Shown one piece after another: positions 25,571-35,458 of a stretch of DNA of 64,000 nucleotides (position 1 is the first letter of the stretch; each line of letters opens with the position of its first letter). The notes beneath the pieces are model-generated. The model saw only the letters and a program-made list of their open reading frames with translations. It was not told the DNA's origin and did not search any database. The position numbers and the translations under genes are program-made. Source of the stretch: Stutzerimonas frequens (lineage in GTDB: Bacteria; Pseudomonadota; Gammaproteobacteria; Pseudomonadales; Pseudomonadaceae); the NCBI RefSeq assembly GCF_024448335.1, contig NZ_JAMOHM010000014.1:1-64000 (forward strand), written 5' to 3'.

Positions 25571-26395
25571 ATGCCTCGTGTCTTCGCCCTGCTGTTCTCC
25601 CTCGCCCTTGCACTGCCTGCGCATGCCGAAGGCTTCATCACCCGTCTACTGAACAAGCCGGTGCCCGGCGGCGTCGCCGTGATCGAACTCGGCAATGGTC
25701 CGCACGCACCGCAGGCACGCTACCAGGGCAAACCGACGCTGGTGATACGCGAGGACGGCCAGCGCTGGATTGCCATCGTCGGCATCCCGCTGTCGGTCAA
25801 GGCAGGTACCCAGCAACTGGAGGTCGATGGCCGCAGCACGGGTTTTCAGGTTGGCAGCCGCGACTATCGCGCCCAGCACATCACCCTGAAGAATCAGCGC
25901 CAGGTCAATCCGAATCCGGCAGACCTCAAGCGCATCGAGCGCGAGCTGGACGAACAGACCCGCGCCTACCGGCAGTTCAGTGCCAACCAGCCAAGCAATC
26001 TGCTGTTCGATCGCCCGGTGGACGGACCTTTGTCCTCGCCCTTCGGCCTGCGCCGTTTCTTCAACGGCGAGGAACGCAACCCACACTCCGGCCTGGATTT
26101 CGCCGCCAAGAGCGGCACGCCGATCAAGGCGCCGGCAGCCGGCAAGGTCATACTCACCGGTGACTATTTCTTCAACGGCAAGACCGTGTTCGTCGACCAC
26201 GGTCAGGGGCTGATCAGCATGTTCTGCCATTTGTCCGAGATCGGCGTGAAGGTCGGCGATCAACTGGCGCGCGGCGAGGTGCTCGGCAAGGTCGGCGCGA
26301 CCGGCCGTGCCACCGGCCCGCACCTGCACTGGAACGTGAGCCTGAACGACGCCCGTGTCGATCCGGCGATCTTCATCGGTGCCTACAAACCCTGA
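25571..26395 (+). CDS. M23-family peptidoglycan endopeptidase
   Basis: Predicted periplasmic LytM-type metallopeptidase of 274 residues. A signal peptide (MPRVFALLFSLALALPAHA) is followed by an N-terminal beta domain and a C-terminal M23 domain. Zinc ligands are in NPHSGLDFAA (HxxxD) and GPHLHWNVS (HxH), so it is probably active. The short helix RIERELDEQTRAYRQF links the domains. It probably cleaves cell-wall crosslinks. It lies 94 bases after xseA and 19 before the next gene, likely co-transcribed with it. Confidence 0.9.
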   Translation: MPRVFALLFSLALALPAHAEGFITRLLNKPVPGGVAVIELGNGPHAPQARYQGKPTLVIREDGQRWIAIVGIPLSVKAGTQQLEVDGRSTGFQVGSRDYRAQHITLKNQRQVNPNPADLKRIERELDEQTRAYRQFSANQPSNLLFDRPVDGPLSSPFGLRRFFNGEERNPHSGLDFAAKSGTPIKAPAAGKVILTGDYFFNGKTVFVDHGQGLISMFCHLSEIGVKVGDQLARGEVLGKVGATGRATGPHLHWNVSLNDARVDPAIFIGAYKP

Positions 26396-26414
26396 ACCAC
26401 GAGGAAGCACAGCG

Positions 26415-26957
26415 ATGCGCATCAAGGCAACGGATTCCACCCTGTTGATCGTCGACATCCAGGAGCGCCTGTTTCCGGTGATCCTGGACGCCGCCGCGAT
26501 GGCCGAACACACCGCCTGGCTGCAACAGGTGGCCAAGCGGGTCGGCGTACCGGTACTGCTGACCGAGCAGTACAGCAAGGGCCTCGGCCAGACCATCGCC
26601 GCGCTGCGCGACGGCGTGGAAGACAGTGCGATCCTCGAGAAGCTGGACTTCTCCGCCGCTGGCGACGGCGAGCTGTTCAAGCGCCCCGGTGGTGAACGTC
26701 GCCAGTTCGTCGTCTGCGGCTGCGAGACCCACGTCTGCGTGCTGCAGACGGTGCTCGACCTGCGTGCCCGCGGCAACGAGGTGTTCGTCGTCGAAGAAGG
26801 CGTCAGCTCACGCCGCGCCAGCGACAAGGCCCTGGCCCTGGAGCGCATGCGCCAGGCCGGTGCGCAGATCGTCTCGCGGGAGATGGTCGCCTTCGAGTGG
26901 ATGGAGCGCGCCGGCACCGAGTTGTTCAAGACGATCAGCCGCGAGTTCATCCGTTAA
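26415..26957 (+). CDS. Isochorismatase-family cysteine hydrolase
   Basis: A 180-residue alpha/beta hydrolase. The catalytic Asp is in LLIVDIQERL, a Lys in the EKLDFSA segment and the nucleophilic Cys in VVCGCETHVCVLQT. GAGGAA precedes the ATG at 26415. Members hydrolyse amides such as nicotinamide or related compounds; the exact substrate cannot be read from sequence. This resembles the YcaC/'hydrolase' subgroup common in pseudomonads. It is 19 bases after the M23 peptidase gene. Confidence 0.85.
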   Translation: MRIKATDSTLLIVDIQERLFPVILDAAAMAEHTAWLQQVAKRVGVPVLLTEQYSKGLGQTIAALRDGVEDSAILEKLDFSAAGDGELFKRPGGERRQFVVCGCETHVCVLQTVLDLRARGNEVFVVEEGVSSRRASDKALALERMRQAGAQIVSREMVAFEWMERAGTELFKTISREFIR

Positions 26958-27026
26958 ACCAGCGCCGCCAATCGCAGCCCGGGCACACCGCTGGGGCCGC
27001 CCGCCCACCCTTCGATGGAGAAACAC

Positions 27027-28316
27027 ATGTCTGACGATCTGGCCACCTGGCTGGACTGGCTCAGAGCCCATGCCGAACTGCAGACCCTACTTGCCAGCGC
27101 CACGCTGATCTTCGCCGCCTGGCTATCCAACTGGATCGTCAAACGCATCCTGGTGCGCGGCCTCTACCGCCTGTTACGGCACACGCGCGATGGCGAACTG
27201 CAGGATTTCGGCGTCATCAAGCGGCTGTCGAACATTGTCCCGGCACTGGTGCTGTCGATCGGCGTAAGGACGGTCCCCGGCCTGCCGGACGCTGCGGTGA
27301 CCGTGGTGCAGAATGTCTGCGGCGGCTTCATCGTGCTGACCATCGCACTGGCCCTCGGCGCGGTGCTCGACATCATCAACGTGGTCTACCAGCGCCGGCC
27401 GGACGCCCGCCTGCACCCGATCAAGGGCTATCTGCAGGTGGTGAAGATCGTCATCTACGCGATCGCCACCATCCTCATCATCGCCACGCTGATCGATCGA
27501 TCTCCACTGATCCTGCTGTCCGGCCTGGGTGCCATGGCAGCGGTATTGATGCTGATCTTCCAGGATACCCTGCTGTCGCTGGTGGCCAGCGTGCAGATCA
27601 CCTCCAACGACCTGATCCGCGTCGGCGACTGGGTGGAAATGCCGCAGCTCAACGCCGACGGCGACGTGATCGACATCGCCCTGCATACGGTCAAGGTGCA
27701 GAACTGGGACAAGACCATCACCAGCATCCCGACCAAACGCTTCATTTCCGACTCGTTCAAGAACTGGCGCGGCATGCAGGAGAGTGGCGGTCGACGCATC
27801 AAGCGCAGCCTTTATCTGGATCAGCAGAGCGTGCATTTTCTCGACGCCGAAGAGCGCAAGCGGCTTTACCGCTTCAGCCTGCTGGAGGACTACCTGGTCA
27901 ATAAGCGCAAGGAGATCGACGAGTGGAACGCCAAGCTCGCCGAGCGCGGGCAGGACCCGGTCAACACCCGCAGGGTCACCAATCTGGGGACGTTCCGCGC
28001 CTATGTCGAACGCTACCTGCGCGCCCATCCTGGCGTGCATCAGAACATGACGCTGATGGTGCGCCAGCTGAGCCCGACCGCCGATGGCCTGCCGCTGGAG
28101 ATCTACTGCTTCACCAACACGGTGGCCTGGACACAGTACGAAGCGATCCAGTCGGACATCTTCGACCATTTGCTGGCGATCCTGCCGGAGTTCGGCCTGC
28201 GGGTATTCCAGCACCCGAGCGGTGGGGATATGCGGGACTGGCGTGATTCACTGATACCGCGCGGTAATGCCGCGCTGCAGCAGCCGGATGAGCACCCGAC
28301 CGGGGAGAAAAGCTAA
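27027..28316 (+). CDS. MscS-family mechanosensitive channel (YbdG-like)
   Basis: Inner-membrane channel that opens on hypo-osmotic shock. The 429-residue protein has about five N-terminal membrane segments, then the MscS pore-lining helix and beta domain (LMLIFQDTLLSLVASVQI, RVGDWVEM, NWDKTITSIPTKRFISD), then the YbdG-type C-terminal domain with a long insertion. I start it at ATG 27027 (GGAG upstream); the ATG at 27015 covers the ribosome binding site. Confidence 0.9.
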   Translation: MSDDLATWLDWLRAHAELQTLLASATLIFAAWLSNWIVKRILVRGLYRLLRHTRDGELQDFGVIKRLSNIVPALVLSIGVRTVPGLPDAAVTVVQNVCGGFIVLTIALALGAVLDIINVVYQRRPDARLHPIKGYLQVVKIVIYAIATILIIATLIDRSPLILLSGLGAMAAVLMLIFQDTLLSLVASVQITSNDLIRVGDWVEMPQLNADGDVIDIALHTVKVQNWDKTITSIPTKRFISDSFKNWRGMQESGGRRIKRSLYLDQQSVHFLDAEERKRLYRFSLLEDYLVNKRKEIDEWNAKLAERGQDPVNTRRVTNLGTFRAYVERYLRAHPGVHQNMTLMVRQLSPTADGLPLEIYCFTNTVAWTQYEAIQSDIFDHLLAILPEFGLRVFQHPSGGDMRDWRDSLIPRGNAALQQPDEHPTGEKS

Positions 28317-28317
28317 T

Positions 28318-28438
28318 CGTAGGTTGGCGCTGAGGCACGAAGCGTGTGGCATCACCTTGGGCACTGCCCATTGCGTCATCCCTGACGCCAGCGCCGCCAG
28401 TGGCACCATCGCGCCCCGCGCCTCAGCGCCAACCTACG
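28318..28438. repeat. 19-bp inverted repeat pair (CGTAGGTTGGCGCTGAGGC)
   Basis: Perfect 19-bp arms at 28318-28336 and 28420-28438 enclose 83 bases. The pair lies between convergent genes. GTAGGTTGG-type inverted repeats recur between genes in P. stutzeri relatives, so this looks like a MITE/REP-like repeat. A second hairpin, GGAGCGGGG-ACG-CCCCCGCTCC (28442-28462) followed by TTT, could act as terminator for the channel gene. Confidence 0.75.
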
Positions 28439-28482
28439 TCCGGAGCGGGGACGCCCCCGCTCCTTTACCGCTAGCGTTGCAT

Positions 28483-30672
28483 TCAGAAACTCATGTCGAC
28501 CCGCGCCCAGTACGTGCGCCCAGGCTCGTTCACCCGACTGGTGGGCTCGAGGCCGTAGTCGGCGAAGCCGGCGCTACCGGCGAGATTGAGATGCTCGCTG
28601 TAGTTCTTGTCCAGCAGGTTGTCGATGCCCGCGCTGAGCTTGAAGTGCTGGTTCACCCGATACGCGCCGTTGACCGCCAGCACGCCGAAGCCGGCGGACT
28701 CGCCGAAGTCCTTGCCGACCACGGTGCCCTGGTTCTCGGCGACCCGCCCCTGCGCGGCGACCACGCGCCAGAGGCCACTGGTGCTCCAGTTGTCTCGCTC
28801 GTAGGTCAGACCCAGGCGCCCTTCCAGCGGCGGGATCTGCGGTAGCGCGCGATCGTCGCTGCGGTTCTCGCCCCAGGCATAGGCCAGGCTCGCATCCCCC
28901 TTCCAGTTGCTGCTGAAGCGGTAGCTGGCGCCCATCTCGGCACCGGCAATGGTCGCGTCGACGTTGCTGACCTCGGCGCGGAGCATGCCGGGCATCACAC
29001 CGGGTACGTAGCTGAACAGGATGTAGTCTTCCACCAGCCCCGCATAGGCTGAAACCCAGGCCTCCAGCGGCCCCTTGGCATACTGCAGGCCGACGTCCAG
29101 CTGTGTGGTCTTCTCCGGGCGCACGGAGTCGAACGGCTGCACGGTGCCCACTGGCCCCGGGTTGGAGACGAACAGCTCCCAGTAGTCGGGGAACCGCTCG
29201 GCATGGCCGAGGCCGGCATACCAGGTCGCCGGCAGGCTGGTGAGTTCTTCCTCGTAGCGCACGAAGCCGCTGTAGAGCGTGTCGCGACGGGTTTCGCCGG
29301 CGGTGGGGTTGTCCCAGTTACGCTTGACCATCGGCATGCTGGAAGGATCGTGGCTGTTGAAGAACTCGCGCTGATCCTCGGCCTCGTGTAGATCTACCCG
29401 TACGCCACTGACCACCTTTTGAGTGTCGGTGATATCCCAGGTCAGCTCGCCAAACAGCCCATAACTGTGCAGCATGGCATCTGGCACCCAAGGCAGCGCG
29501 GCGCTACCGGCCGCGAGCACCATTTGGTTAACTGCCTTGGTCGGGTCCATGACTTTTCGGTGCTCGCTACGCTGCGCATCGACACCCGCCTTCAGCTCGA
29601 CATCGGTCCACTGCCAGGTGCCAACCAGCCGCCCGCCAAGGGTACGACGATCGACCCGCGAAAGCGTCGGGTCCGGCATCATCCCGCCCGGACTGCGCAG
29701 GCTGTAGTTGTCCATGATGTGGTCGGCGTAGTTGTAGTAGACCTGCGCCTCGAGGCCATAGAAGGTCTCACCGATGTTGGTCTTCTCGAAACGCAGGCCG
29801 AGGCTTTCACGCTGGAACTGGCTGCCGTCCATGCCGCGCCCTGCGTAACGCGCATAGCCATCGCCGCGACCTGCGGTCAGTTCGACGAGCGTGTCCGCAT
29901 CCGGCGTCCAGCCCAGGGCGACATCGGTGTTCCACTTGTCGTAGCGCGACGGCATGGTGTCGCCATTGCCGTCGTCGTAATCGTCGGCCTGAGAGCTGTT
30001 GGCCATCAGCCGCGCGTAGCCCTGGGCGTTGCCTGCCGCGGCATCCAGATTGCGGTCGAAGCGCCCGTTGGTGCCGGTCAGCAGGCTGCCGTTGATGCGG
30101 TAGTCGGGCTCACTGAACTGCTCAGCCTCACGCTCGAACAGCACTGTGGCTGCTGACGCGCCGGGGCCCCAGAGCACGGTCTGCGGCCCCTTGATGACGG
30201 TCAGCTTGTCGAATGTATCCGGGCTGATATAGGAACTGGGCGAATCCATGCGGTTCGGGCAGGCGCCGAGCATCTCGCCGCCGTTGGAGAGCAGCTTGAG
30301 GCGCGAGCCGAACATGCCGCGGAATACCGGATCGCCGTTCACCCCGCCGTTGCGCACGGCGGAGAAGCCGGGAATGGTCTTCAGATAGTCCGCGCCGTCG
30401 CTGGCCGGCATCGGCTGGCGGGGAATCTTCGGGTCGGTAACAACGGTGAGTGGCGACTGCTGGCTGACACCGGTAATGACCATCGGTGCCAGTTCGACGC
30501 TGTCGGCCTGCTCGCCGTGGGCGGCATGATCATGCTCAGCCGCCAGCGCGCCACCGGCGAGCAGCGCCAGGAGTGCGGTATGAGCAACCTGCCAGCGCAA
30601 ACGGGACGGCTGGACTGAAAATGATTCGGACAGGCGCGCACGCGCCGCACGGCCATGAGTAATGCTGGACAT
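28483..30672 (-). CDS. TonB-dependent copper receptor (OprC/NosA-like)
   Basis: Outer-membrane gated beta-barrel for copper uptake (729 residues). After a signal region (ALLALLAGGALA) and a His-rich start (EHDHAAHGE) comes the plug with MVITGVSQQSPLTVVTDPK and the segment GPQTVLWGPGASAATVLFER. The methionine/cysteine copper site of this family is visible in MLGACPNRMDSP (C-x3-M). The barrel ends RTYWARVDMSF, with the terminal Phe of outer-membrane proteins. ATG 30672 is preceded by GGAAG. The DUF2946 gene just upstream is co-directional. NosA supports nitrous-oxide reductase in P. stutzeri; whether this is NosA or a paralogue cannot be decided here. Confidence 0.93.
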   Translation of the reverse strand: MSSITHGRAARARLSESFSVQPSRLRWQVAHTALLALLAGGALAAEHDHAAHGEQADSVELAPMVITGVSQQSPLTVVTDPKIPRQPMPASDGADYLKTIPGFSAVRNGGVNGDPVFRGMFGSRLKLLSNGGEMLGACPNRMDSPSSYISPDTFDKLTVIKGPQTVLWGPGASAATVLFEREAEQFSEPDYRINGSLLTGTNGRFDRNLDAAAGNAQGYARLMANSSQADDYDDGNGDTMPSRYDKWNTDVALGWTPDADTLVELTAGRGDGYARYAGRGMDGSQFQRESLGLRFEKTNIGETFYGLEAQVYYNYADHIMDNYSLRSPGGMMPDPTLSRVDRRTLGGRLVGTWQWTDVELKAGVDAQRSEHRKVMDPTKAVNQMVLAAGSAALPWVPDAMLHSYGLFGELTWDITDTQKVVSGVRVDLHEAEDQREFFNSHDPSSMPMVKRNWDNPTAGETRRDTLYSGFVRYEEELTSLPATWYAGLGHAERFPDYWELFVSNPGPVGTVQPFDSVRPEKTTQLDVGLQYAKGPLEAWVSAYAGLVEDYILFSYVPGVMPGMLRAEVSNVDATIAGAEMGASYRFSSNWKGDASLAYAWGENRSDDRALPQIPPLEGRLGLTYERDNWSTSGLWRVVAAQGRVAENQGTVVGKDFGESAGFGVLAVNGAYRVNQHFKLSAGIDNLLDKNYSEHLNLAGSAGFADYGLEPTSRVNEPGRTYWARVDMSF

Positions 30673-30726
30673 AGATACTTCCACTTCTGCGTGTGATTGA
30701 GCCGCCAGGAAGGCGGCTGATGAACA

Positions 30727-31110
30727 TCAGCAATGCAGAAGCGGGGGCGCACGGGGATGGCCACTGCTACGGCGCGTGGCCGGCGGCAGCGGTTGCTCGG
30801 GAAGCGGTTGCAGAGTGCCTGGCTCATGCCGCGGCAAGACCAGGTCGACGGATAGGCTGAGCGGTGGATTGAGCGTCAGCAGTTCGCAGTAGCCGCAGAG
30901 TTCCAGCGCGGCCAACCATGCCGGTTCCCCTGCACGCGCCTGGCCATGATGACCGTGGGCTGCGGGCTCATGCTCGGCATGATGGTGATGCTGTGCGCTA
31001 GCTTGGGCGGCCTGGACGGCGGAGTACAACGGGCCGACATGAATCATCAGCATGGCGAACAGGCCAAGCCAGATACTCATTGTCGATAGCCGTTTGCGTG
31101 TCACCGGCAT
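30727..31110 (-). CDS. DUF2946 His-rich protein, probable copper homeostasis partner
   Basis: A 127-residue protein starting MPVTRKRLSTMSIWLGLFAM. One N-terminal membrane/signal segment precedes a His-rich stretch (HHHHAEHEPAAHGHHG), a CGYC motif (ELCGYCELL) and a C-terminal RAPPLLHC. These are typical of DUF2946, usually found beside OprC-type copper receptors. The 54-base gap to the receptor gene suggests one transcript. The His cluster and CxxC pair suggest metal binding in the periplasm (inference). Confidence 0.82.
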   Translation of the reverse strand: MPVTRKRLSTMSIWLGLFAMLMIHVGPLYSAVQAAQASAQHHHHAEHEPAAHGHHGQARAGEPAWLAALELCGYCELLTLNPPLSLSVDLVLPRHEPGTLQPLPEQPLPPATRRSSGHPRAPPLLHC

Positions 31111-31397
31111 GTCCTTGGTTGACCCGAGCCAAGCCCGCGGGAGGTGCGCGGATGATCGCATGTCCGCCGTGCCTCGTCCGCTGCGACATGAGGCCGCAAG
31201 CCGGGCGAGCAATTGAACACGAAGATTTCCCCTGCGATAGAAATAAAACACTCACCAAGCTCAATAATCGAAATAAATCACCAATTTTTTTCCATGTATT
31301 GCAATGCGTGCGTACGAAGCAATAGCTTTGCACCATAAACCGGTGCCCGCACCGGGCAGACAAGTTGCTTAGCTCGAGCTTCACCTGGGGAAACGCC

Positions 31398-33068
31398 ATG
31401 ACCATGCTCAAGAATCCATCGACTAAATACCGCGCCTTCCCGGCCATCGACATTCCGGACCGCACCTGGCCGTCGAAGTCCATCACCCAGGCGCCGATCT
31501 GGCTGAGCTCCGATCTGCGCGACGGCAACCAGTCGCTGATCGAACCGATGGATGCCGGGAAGAAGATGCGTTTCTTCAAGACCCTGGTGCAGGTCGGCCT
31601 CAAGGAAATCGAGGTGGGCTTCCCCTCCGCGTCGCAGACCGATTTCGACTTCGTCCGCGAGCTGATCGAAGGCGCCCACATCCCCGACGACGTCACTATC
31701 CAGGTCCTGACCCAGGCCCGCGAAGACCTGATCACCCGCACCTTCGAGTCGCTCAAGGGTGCCAAGCAGGCCATCGTCCACTACTACAACGCCACCGCGC
31801 CGAGCTTCCGCCGCATCGTCTTCAACCAGGACAAGGCCGGCGTGGTTCAGATCGCCGTGAACGCCGGCAAGGTCATCAAGCGCCTGGCCGAGCAGAATCC
31901 GGAGACCAACTGGCGCTTCGAGTATTCGCCGGAAATCTTCAGCTCCACCGAGCCGGAATTCGCGGTCGAGGTGTGCAACGCGGTGATCGAGGTGTTCCAG
32001 CCGACGCCCGAGCAGAAGCTGATCCTCAACCTGCCGGCCACGGTCGAGGCCGCCACCCCGAACATCTATGCCGACCAAATCGAGTGGTTCTGCCGTCACA
32101 TCGACCGACGTGACAGCGTGCTGGTCAGCCTGCACACCCACAACGACCGCGGCACCGGCGTGGCCGCCACCGAGCTGGGCCTGATGGCCGGCGCCGATCG
32201 CGTCGAGGGCTGCCTGTTCGGCAATGGCGAGCGCACCGGCAACGTCGACCTGGTCACCGTGGCGCTGAACATGTACACCCAGGGCGTCGACCCGCAGCTG
32301 GACTTCTCCGACATCGACGCCGTGCGCAAGGTGGTCGAGGAATGCAACCAGTTGCCGGTGCACCCGCGCCATCCCTATGTCGGTGACCTGGTGCATACCG
32401 CGTTCTCCGGCTCGCACCAGGATGCGATTCGCAAGGGCTTTTCCCAGCAGGATGCGGAAGGCGTCTGGGAGGTGCCGTATCTGCCGATCGACCCGGCCGA
32501 TATCGGTCGCAGCTACGAGGCGGTGATTCGCGTCAACAGTCAGTCCGGCAAGGGCGGCATCACCTTCCTGCTCGAGCAGGAATACGGCATCAGCCTGCCG
32601 CGACGCATGCAGATCGAGTTCAGCCAGGTGGTGCAGAAGGAAACCGATCGCCTCGGCCTGGAGATGAGCGCCAAGCAGATCTACGCGCTGCTGGAAGCCG
32701 AATACCTGCAGGCGACCGCTCCCTATACGCTCAAGGGCCATCGCCTGCAGGAAGAGAACGGCACCAGCGCGGTGGACGTGGAAGTCGCGGCCGATGGCGA
32801 AGTCGCCCACTGGCGCGGCATCGGCAAGGGCCCGCTGGAGGCGCTGGTGGCCGCGTTGCCGGTCAAGCTGGAGATCATGGACTACCACGAGCACTCCATT
32901 GGCGCCGGCAGCAACGCCAAGGCCGCGGCCTATATCGAGGTTCGCCTGGATGGCGAGCGCCCGCTGCACGGCATCGGCATCGACGAGAACATCACCACCG
33001 CCAGCATCCGCGCCCTGTTCAGCGCCATGAACCGCGCGCTGCGTGAAACGCAGGTGGCAGCCGCCTGA
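31398..33068 (+). CDS. leuA: 2-isopropylmalate synthase (long form)
   Basis: Condenses acetyl-CoA with 2-ketoisovalerate, the first step of leucine synthesis. The 556-residue protein begins [15 protein letters not shown]. The HMGL-like TIM barrel holds [28 protein letters not shown] and [18 protein letters not shown]; the C-terminal regulatory domain holds [12 protein letters not shown] and [18 protein letters not shown] precedes ATG 31398. A hairpin CCGGTGC-CC-GCACCGG lies 43 bases upstream. Confidence 0.96.
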   Translation: MTMLKNPSTKYRAFPAIDIPDRTWPSKSITQAPIWLSSDLRDGNQSLIEPMDAGKKMRFFKTLVQVGLKEIEVGFPSASQTDFDFVRELIEGAHIPDDVTIQVLTQAREDLITRTFESLKGAKQAIVHYYNATAPSFRRIVFNQDKAGVVQIAVNAGKVIKRLAEQNPETNWRFEYSPEIFSSTEPEFAVEVCNAVIEVFQPTPEQKLILNLPATVEAATPNIYADQIEWFCRHIDRRDSVLVSLHTHNDRGTGVAATELGLMAGADRVEGCLFGNGERTGNVDLVTVALNMYTQGVDPQLDFSDIDAVRKVVEECNQLPVHPRHPYVGDLVHTAFSGSHQDAIRKGFSQQDAEGVWEVPYLPIDPADIGRSYEAVIRVNSQSGKGGITFLLEQEYGISLPRRMQIEFSQVVQKETDRLGLEMSAKQIYALLEAEYLQATAPYTLKGHRLQEENGTSAVDVEVAADGEVAHWRGIGKGPLEALVAALPVKLEIMDYHEHSIGAGSNAKAAAYIEVRLDGERPLHGIGIDENITTASIRALFSAMNRALRETQVAAA

Positions 33069-33117
33069 GGCTGATCAGGCAGGTCGCTTACCCTGCCCTT
33101 GTAGATCCAGCGTAACG

Positions 33118-33149
33118 ACGGGCGCCATCCGCGATGACGCCCGTTTTCG
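33118..33149 (+). terminator. Rho-independent terminator of leuA
   Basis: ACGGGCG (33118-33124) pairs with CGCCCGT (33138-33144), followed by a T-rich run. The remaining ~200 bases before the next gene show no ORF of note. Confidence 0.75.
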
Positions 33150-33356
33150 TTTCCAGCCGACAGCGCTCGTCGCCCAGCAGCTGCGAACAACTGAACTGTT
33201 CGCCTCCGAACACCCTCCCAGTTCGGTCACCAAGCCGGACCACCCACAGTCCCTTTCCGGCAGAAACGCGTCAGCCATCGGCAGGATTGTGCAAACGGCC
33301 CAGCGCCCGTCGCCGTTAGGCTTGGCCGACACATACCGATCAACCAAGGAGCCGTC

Positions 33357-34412
33357 ATGAGCAATACCACCGCATACGCCGCCCTCGACCCGAACAGCCC
33401 GCTCGCACCCTATTCGTTCTCGCGCCGCGAAGTGGGGCCGAATGATGTGAAGATCGACATCCTCTACTGCGGCGTCTGCCATTCGGACCTGCATACCGCG
33501 CGCAACGAGTGGAACAACACGCTCTACCCATCCGTGCCAGGCCACGAGATCGTCGGCCGTGTGAGCGCAGTCGGCGCTAACGTCAGCAAATTCAAGGCAG
33601 GCGATATCGCCGGTGTCGGCTGTCTGGTCGATAGCTGCCGTACGTGCTCGTCCTGTGGCGAAGGGCTGGAGCAGTATTGCGAGAACGGTTTCGTCGGCAC
33701 CTACAACGGTCCGGCGTTCGGCGGTGGCGAGAACACCCTCGGCGGCTATTCGGACAATATCGTGGTGGATGAAAAGTACGTGCTGCGCATCAACCACACC
33801 GACAACCTCGCCGCTGTCGCGCCGCTGCTTTGCGCGGGCATCACCACCTACTCGCCGCTGCGCCAGTGGAAGGTCGGTCCGGGGCAGAAGGTCGGCGTGG
33901 TCGGCCTCGGCGGTCTCGGCCACATGGCGGTGAAGATCGCCAACGCCATGGGCGCGAAGGTGGTGCTGTTCACCACCTCGCCGGACAAGCGCGAAGATGC
34001 GCTGCGCCTTGGCGCCGCCGAAGTGGTGGTATCGAAGAACAAGGAGGAGATGGCGGCGCACGTCAACAGCTTCGACTTCATCCTCAACACCGTTGCCGCG
34101 CCGCACAACCTCGATGCGTTCGTGAATCTGCTCAAGCGCGACGCCACCATGACGCTGGTCGGCGCACCGGCTTCGCCGCATCCGTCGCCCAGCGTGTTCG
34201 GCCTGATCTTCAAGCGCCGCCGCATCGCCGGCTCGCTGATCGGCGGCATCGCCGAGACTCAGGAGATGCTCGACTTCTGCGCCGAGCACGGCATCGTCTC
34301 GGACATCGAGATGATCCGCATGCAGGACATCAACGAAGCCTACGAGCGCATGCTCAAGAGCGACGTGAAGTACCGCTTCGTCATCGACATGGCCACCTTG
34401 AAAGCGGCCTGA
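33357..34412 (+). CDS. Zinc-dependent NAD(P) alcohol dehydrogenase (YahK/CAD-like)
   Basis: Medium-chain dehydrogenase, probably an aldehyde reductase (351 residues). The catalytic zinc site is in CGVCHSDLHTARNEW and GHEIVGRVSAVG, the structural zinc site in SCRTCSSCGEGLEQYC, and the nucleotide-binding fold in VGLGGLGHMAVKIANAMGAK. AAGGAG precedes the ATG by six bases. Sequence style resembles E. coli YahK, which prefers NADPH. Confidence 0.92.
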   Translation: MSNTTAYAALDPNSPLAPYSFSRREVGPNDVKIDILYCGVCHSDLHTARNEWNNTLYPSVPGHEIVGRVSAVGANVSKFKAGDIAGVGCLVDSCRTCSSCGEGLEQYCENGFVGTYNGPAFGGGENTLGGYSDNIVVDEKYVLRINHTDNLAAVAPLLCAGITTYSPLRQWKVGPGQKVGVVGLGGLGHMAVKIANAMGAKVVLFTTSPDKREDALRLGAAEVVVSKNKEEMAAHVNSFDFILNTVAAPHNLDAFVNLLKRDATMTLVGAPASPHPSPSVFGLIFKRRRIAGSLIGGIAETQEMLDFCAEHGIVSDIEMIRMQDINEAYERMLKSDVKYRFVIDMATLKAA

Positions 34413-34501
34413 CCGTTCGGCTGGCGAGCCCAGAGGCGCGCCAGCCCTTCCCTCTTTCATGCGCAGCCGCTAAGGTCGCCGGCCTTCGTCGTGGAGGCGG
34501 C

Positions 34502-35359
34502 ATGCGCTATTTGATCTTCGTCACCCTGCTCTGGGCCTTTTCCTTCAACCTGATCGGCGTCTACCTGGCCGGCCAGGTGGACAGCTATTTCGCCGTGCTG
34601 ACGCGGGTGATCCTAGCCGGCCTGGTGTTCCTGCCGTTGACCCGCTGGCGTGGCGTGGCGCCCGGCTTCATCGCCGGCGTGACCCTGGTCGGCGCGCTGC
34701 AGTTCGGCGTCACCTACCTGTGCCTGTACATGAGCTTCAACGTGCTGACGGTCGCCGAGGTGCTGCTGTTCACCGTGCTCACGCCACTGCACGTGACGCT
34801 GATCGACGACGCGCTCAATCGTCGCTTCAACCCCTGGGCACTGGTCGCGGCAGCCGTCGCGGTGTTCGGCGCCGGACTCATCCGTTATGACGGCGTTTCC
34901 GGCGATTTTCTTGGCGGCTTCCTGCTCATGCAGCTGGCCAACTTCACCTTTGCCGCCGGCCAGGTGGCCTACAAGCATCTGGCGCAGCGTTACCCCTCTG
35001 ACGTGCCGCTGCATCGCCGCTTCGGCTACTTCTTCCTCGGCGCGCTGCTGATCGTGCTGCCGGCGTGGCTGCTGTTCGGTAACGTCGAGAAACTGCCGAC
35101 CACCACGACGCAGTGGTCCGTACTGATCTGGATGGGCGTGCTGGCTACCGCCCTGGGCCAGTTCTGCTGGAACAAGGGCGCCACGCTGGTGGATGCGGGC
35201 ACGCTGGCGGTGATGAACAACATGTCGGTGCCGGTAGGCCTGGTGCTCAACCTGCTGTTCTGGGGCACCACGACCAACCTGCTACTGCTCGCGATCGGCG
35301 GCGCGATCATTCTCGCCTCGTTGCGGATCAACCGCCTGGGCCATATGAAGGCCGGATGA
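34502..35359 (+). CDS. EamA/DMT-family transporter
   Basis: A 285-residue polytopic inner-membrane protein with about ten hydrophobic segments in two EamA repeats (RYLIFVTLLWAFSFNLIGVY and, in the second half, LLMQLANFTFAAGQVAYKHL). GGAGG precedes ATG 34502. DMT members export amino acids or small metabolites; this one resembles carboxylate/amino acid/amine exporters. The substrate is unknown. The same frame is open far upstream inside the dehydrogenase gene, but that part is not a gene. Confidence 0.88.
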   Translation: MRYLIFVTLLWAFSFNLIGVYLAGQVDSYFAVLTRVILAGLVFLPLTRWRGVAPGFIAGVTLVGALQFGVTYLCLYMSFNVLTVAEVLLFTVLTPLHVTLIDDALNRRFNPWALVAAAVAVFGAGLIRYDGVSGDFLGGFLLMQLANFTFAAGQVAYKHLAQRYPSDVPLHRRFGYFFLGALLIVLPAWLLFGNVEKLPTTTTQWSVLIWMGVLATALGQFCWNKGATLVDAGTLAVMNNMSVPVGLVLNLLFWGTTTNLLLLAIGGAIILASLRINRLGHMKAG

Positions 35360-35458
35360 CATCATGCAAGCCTTTGATTTTTATGATTTTTACTTAAACG
35401 AAAGGTAAGATGCCGGCCCGCGCATGGATGCGTCACTCGTTCAGTTGTCGAGAATTCC

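Noticed and set aside
33830..34501. Upstream extension of the EamA transporter frame inside the alcohol dehydrogenase gene
   Set aside because: The extension is Arg/His-rich and out of frame with the conserved dehydrogenase; the ribosome binding site at 34492-34500 marks the real start.
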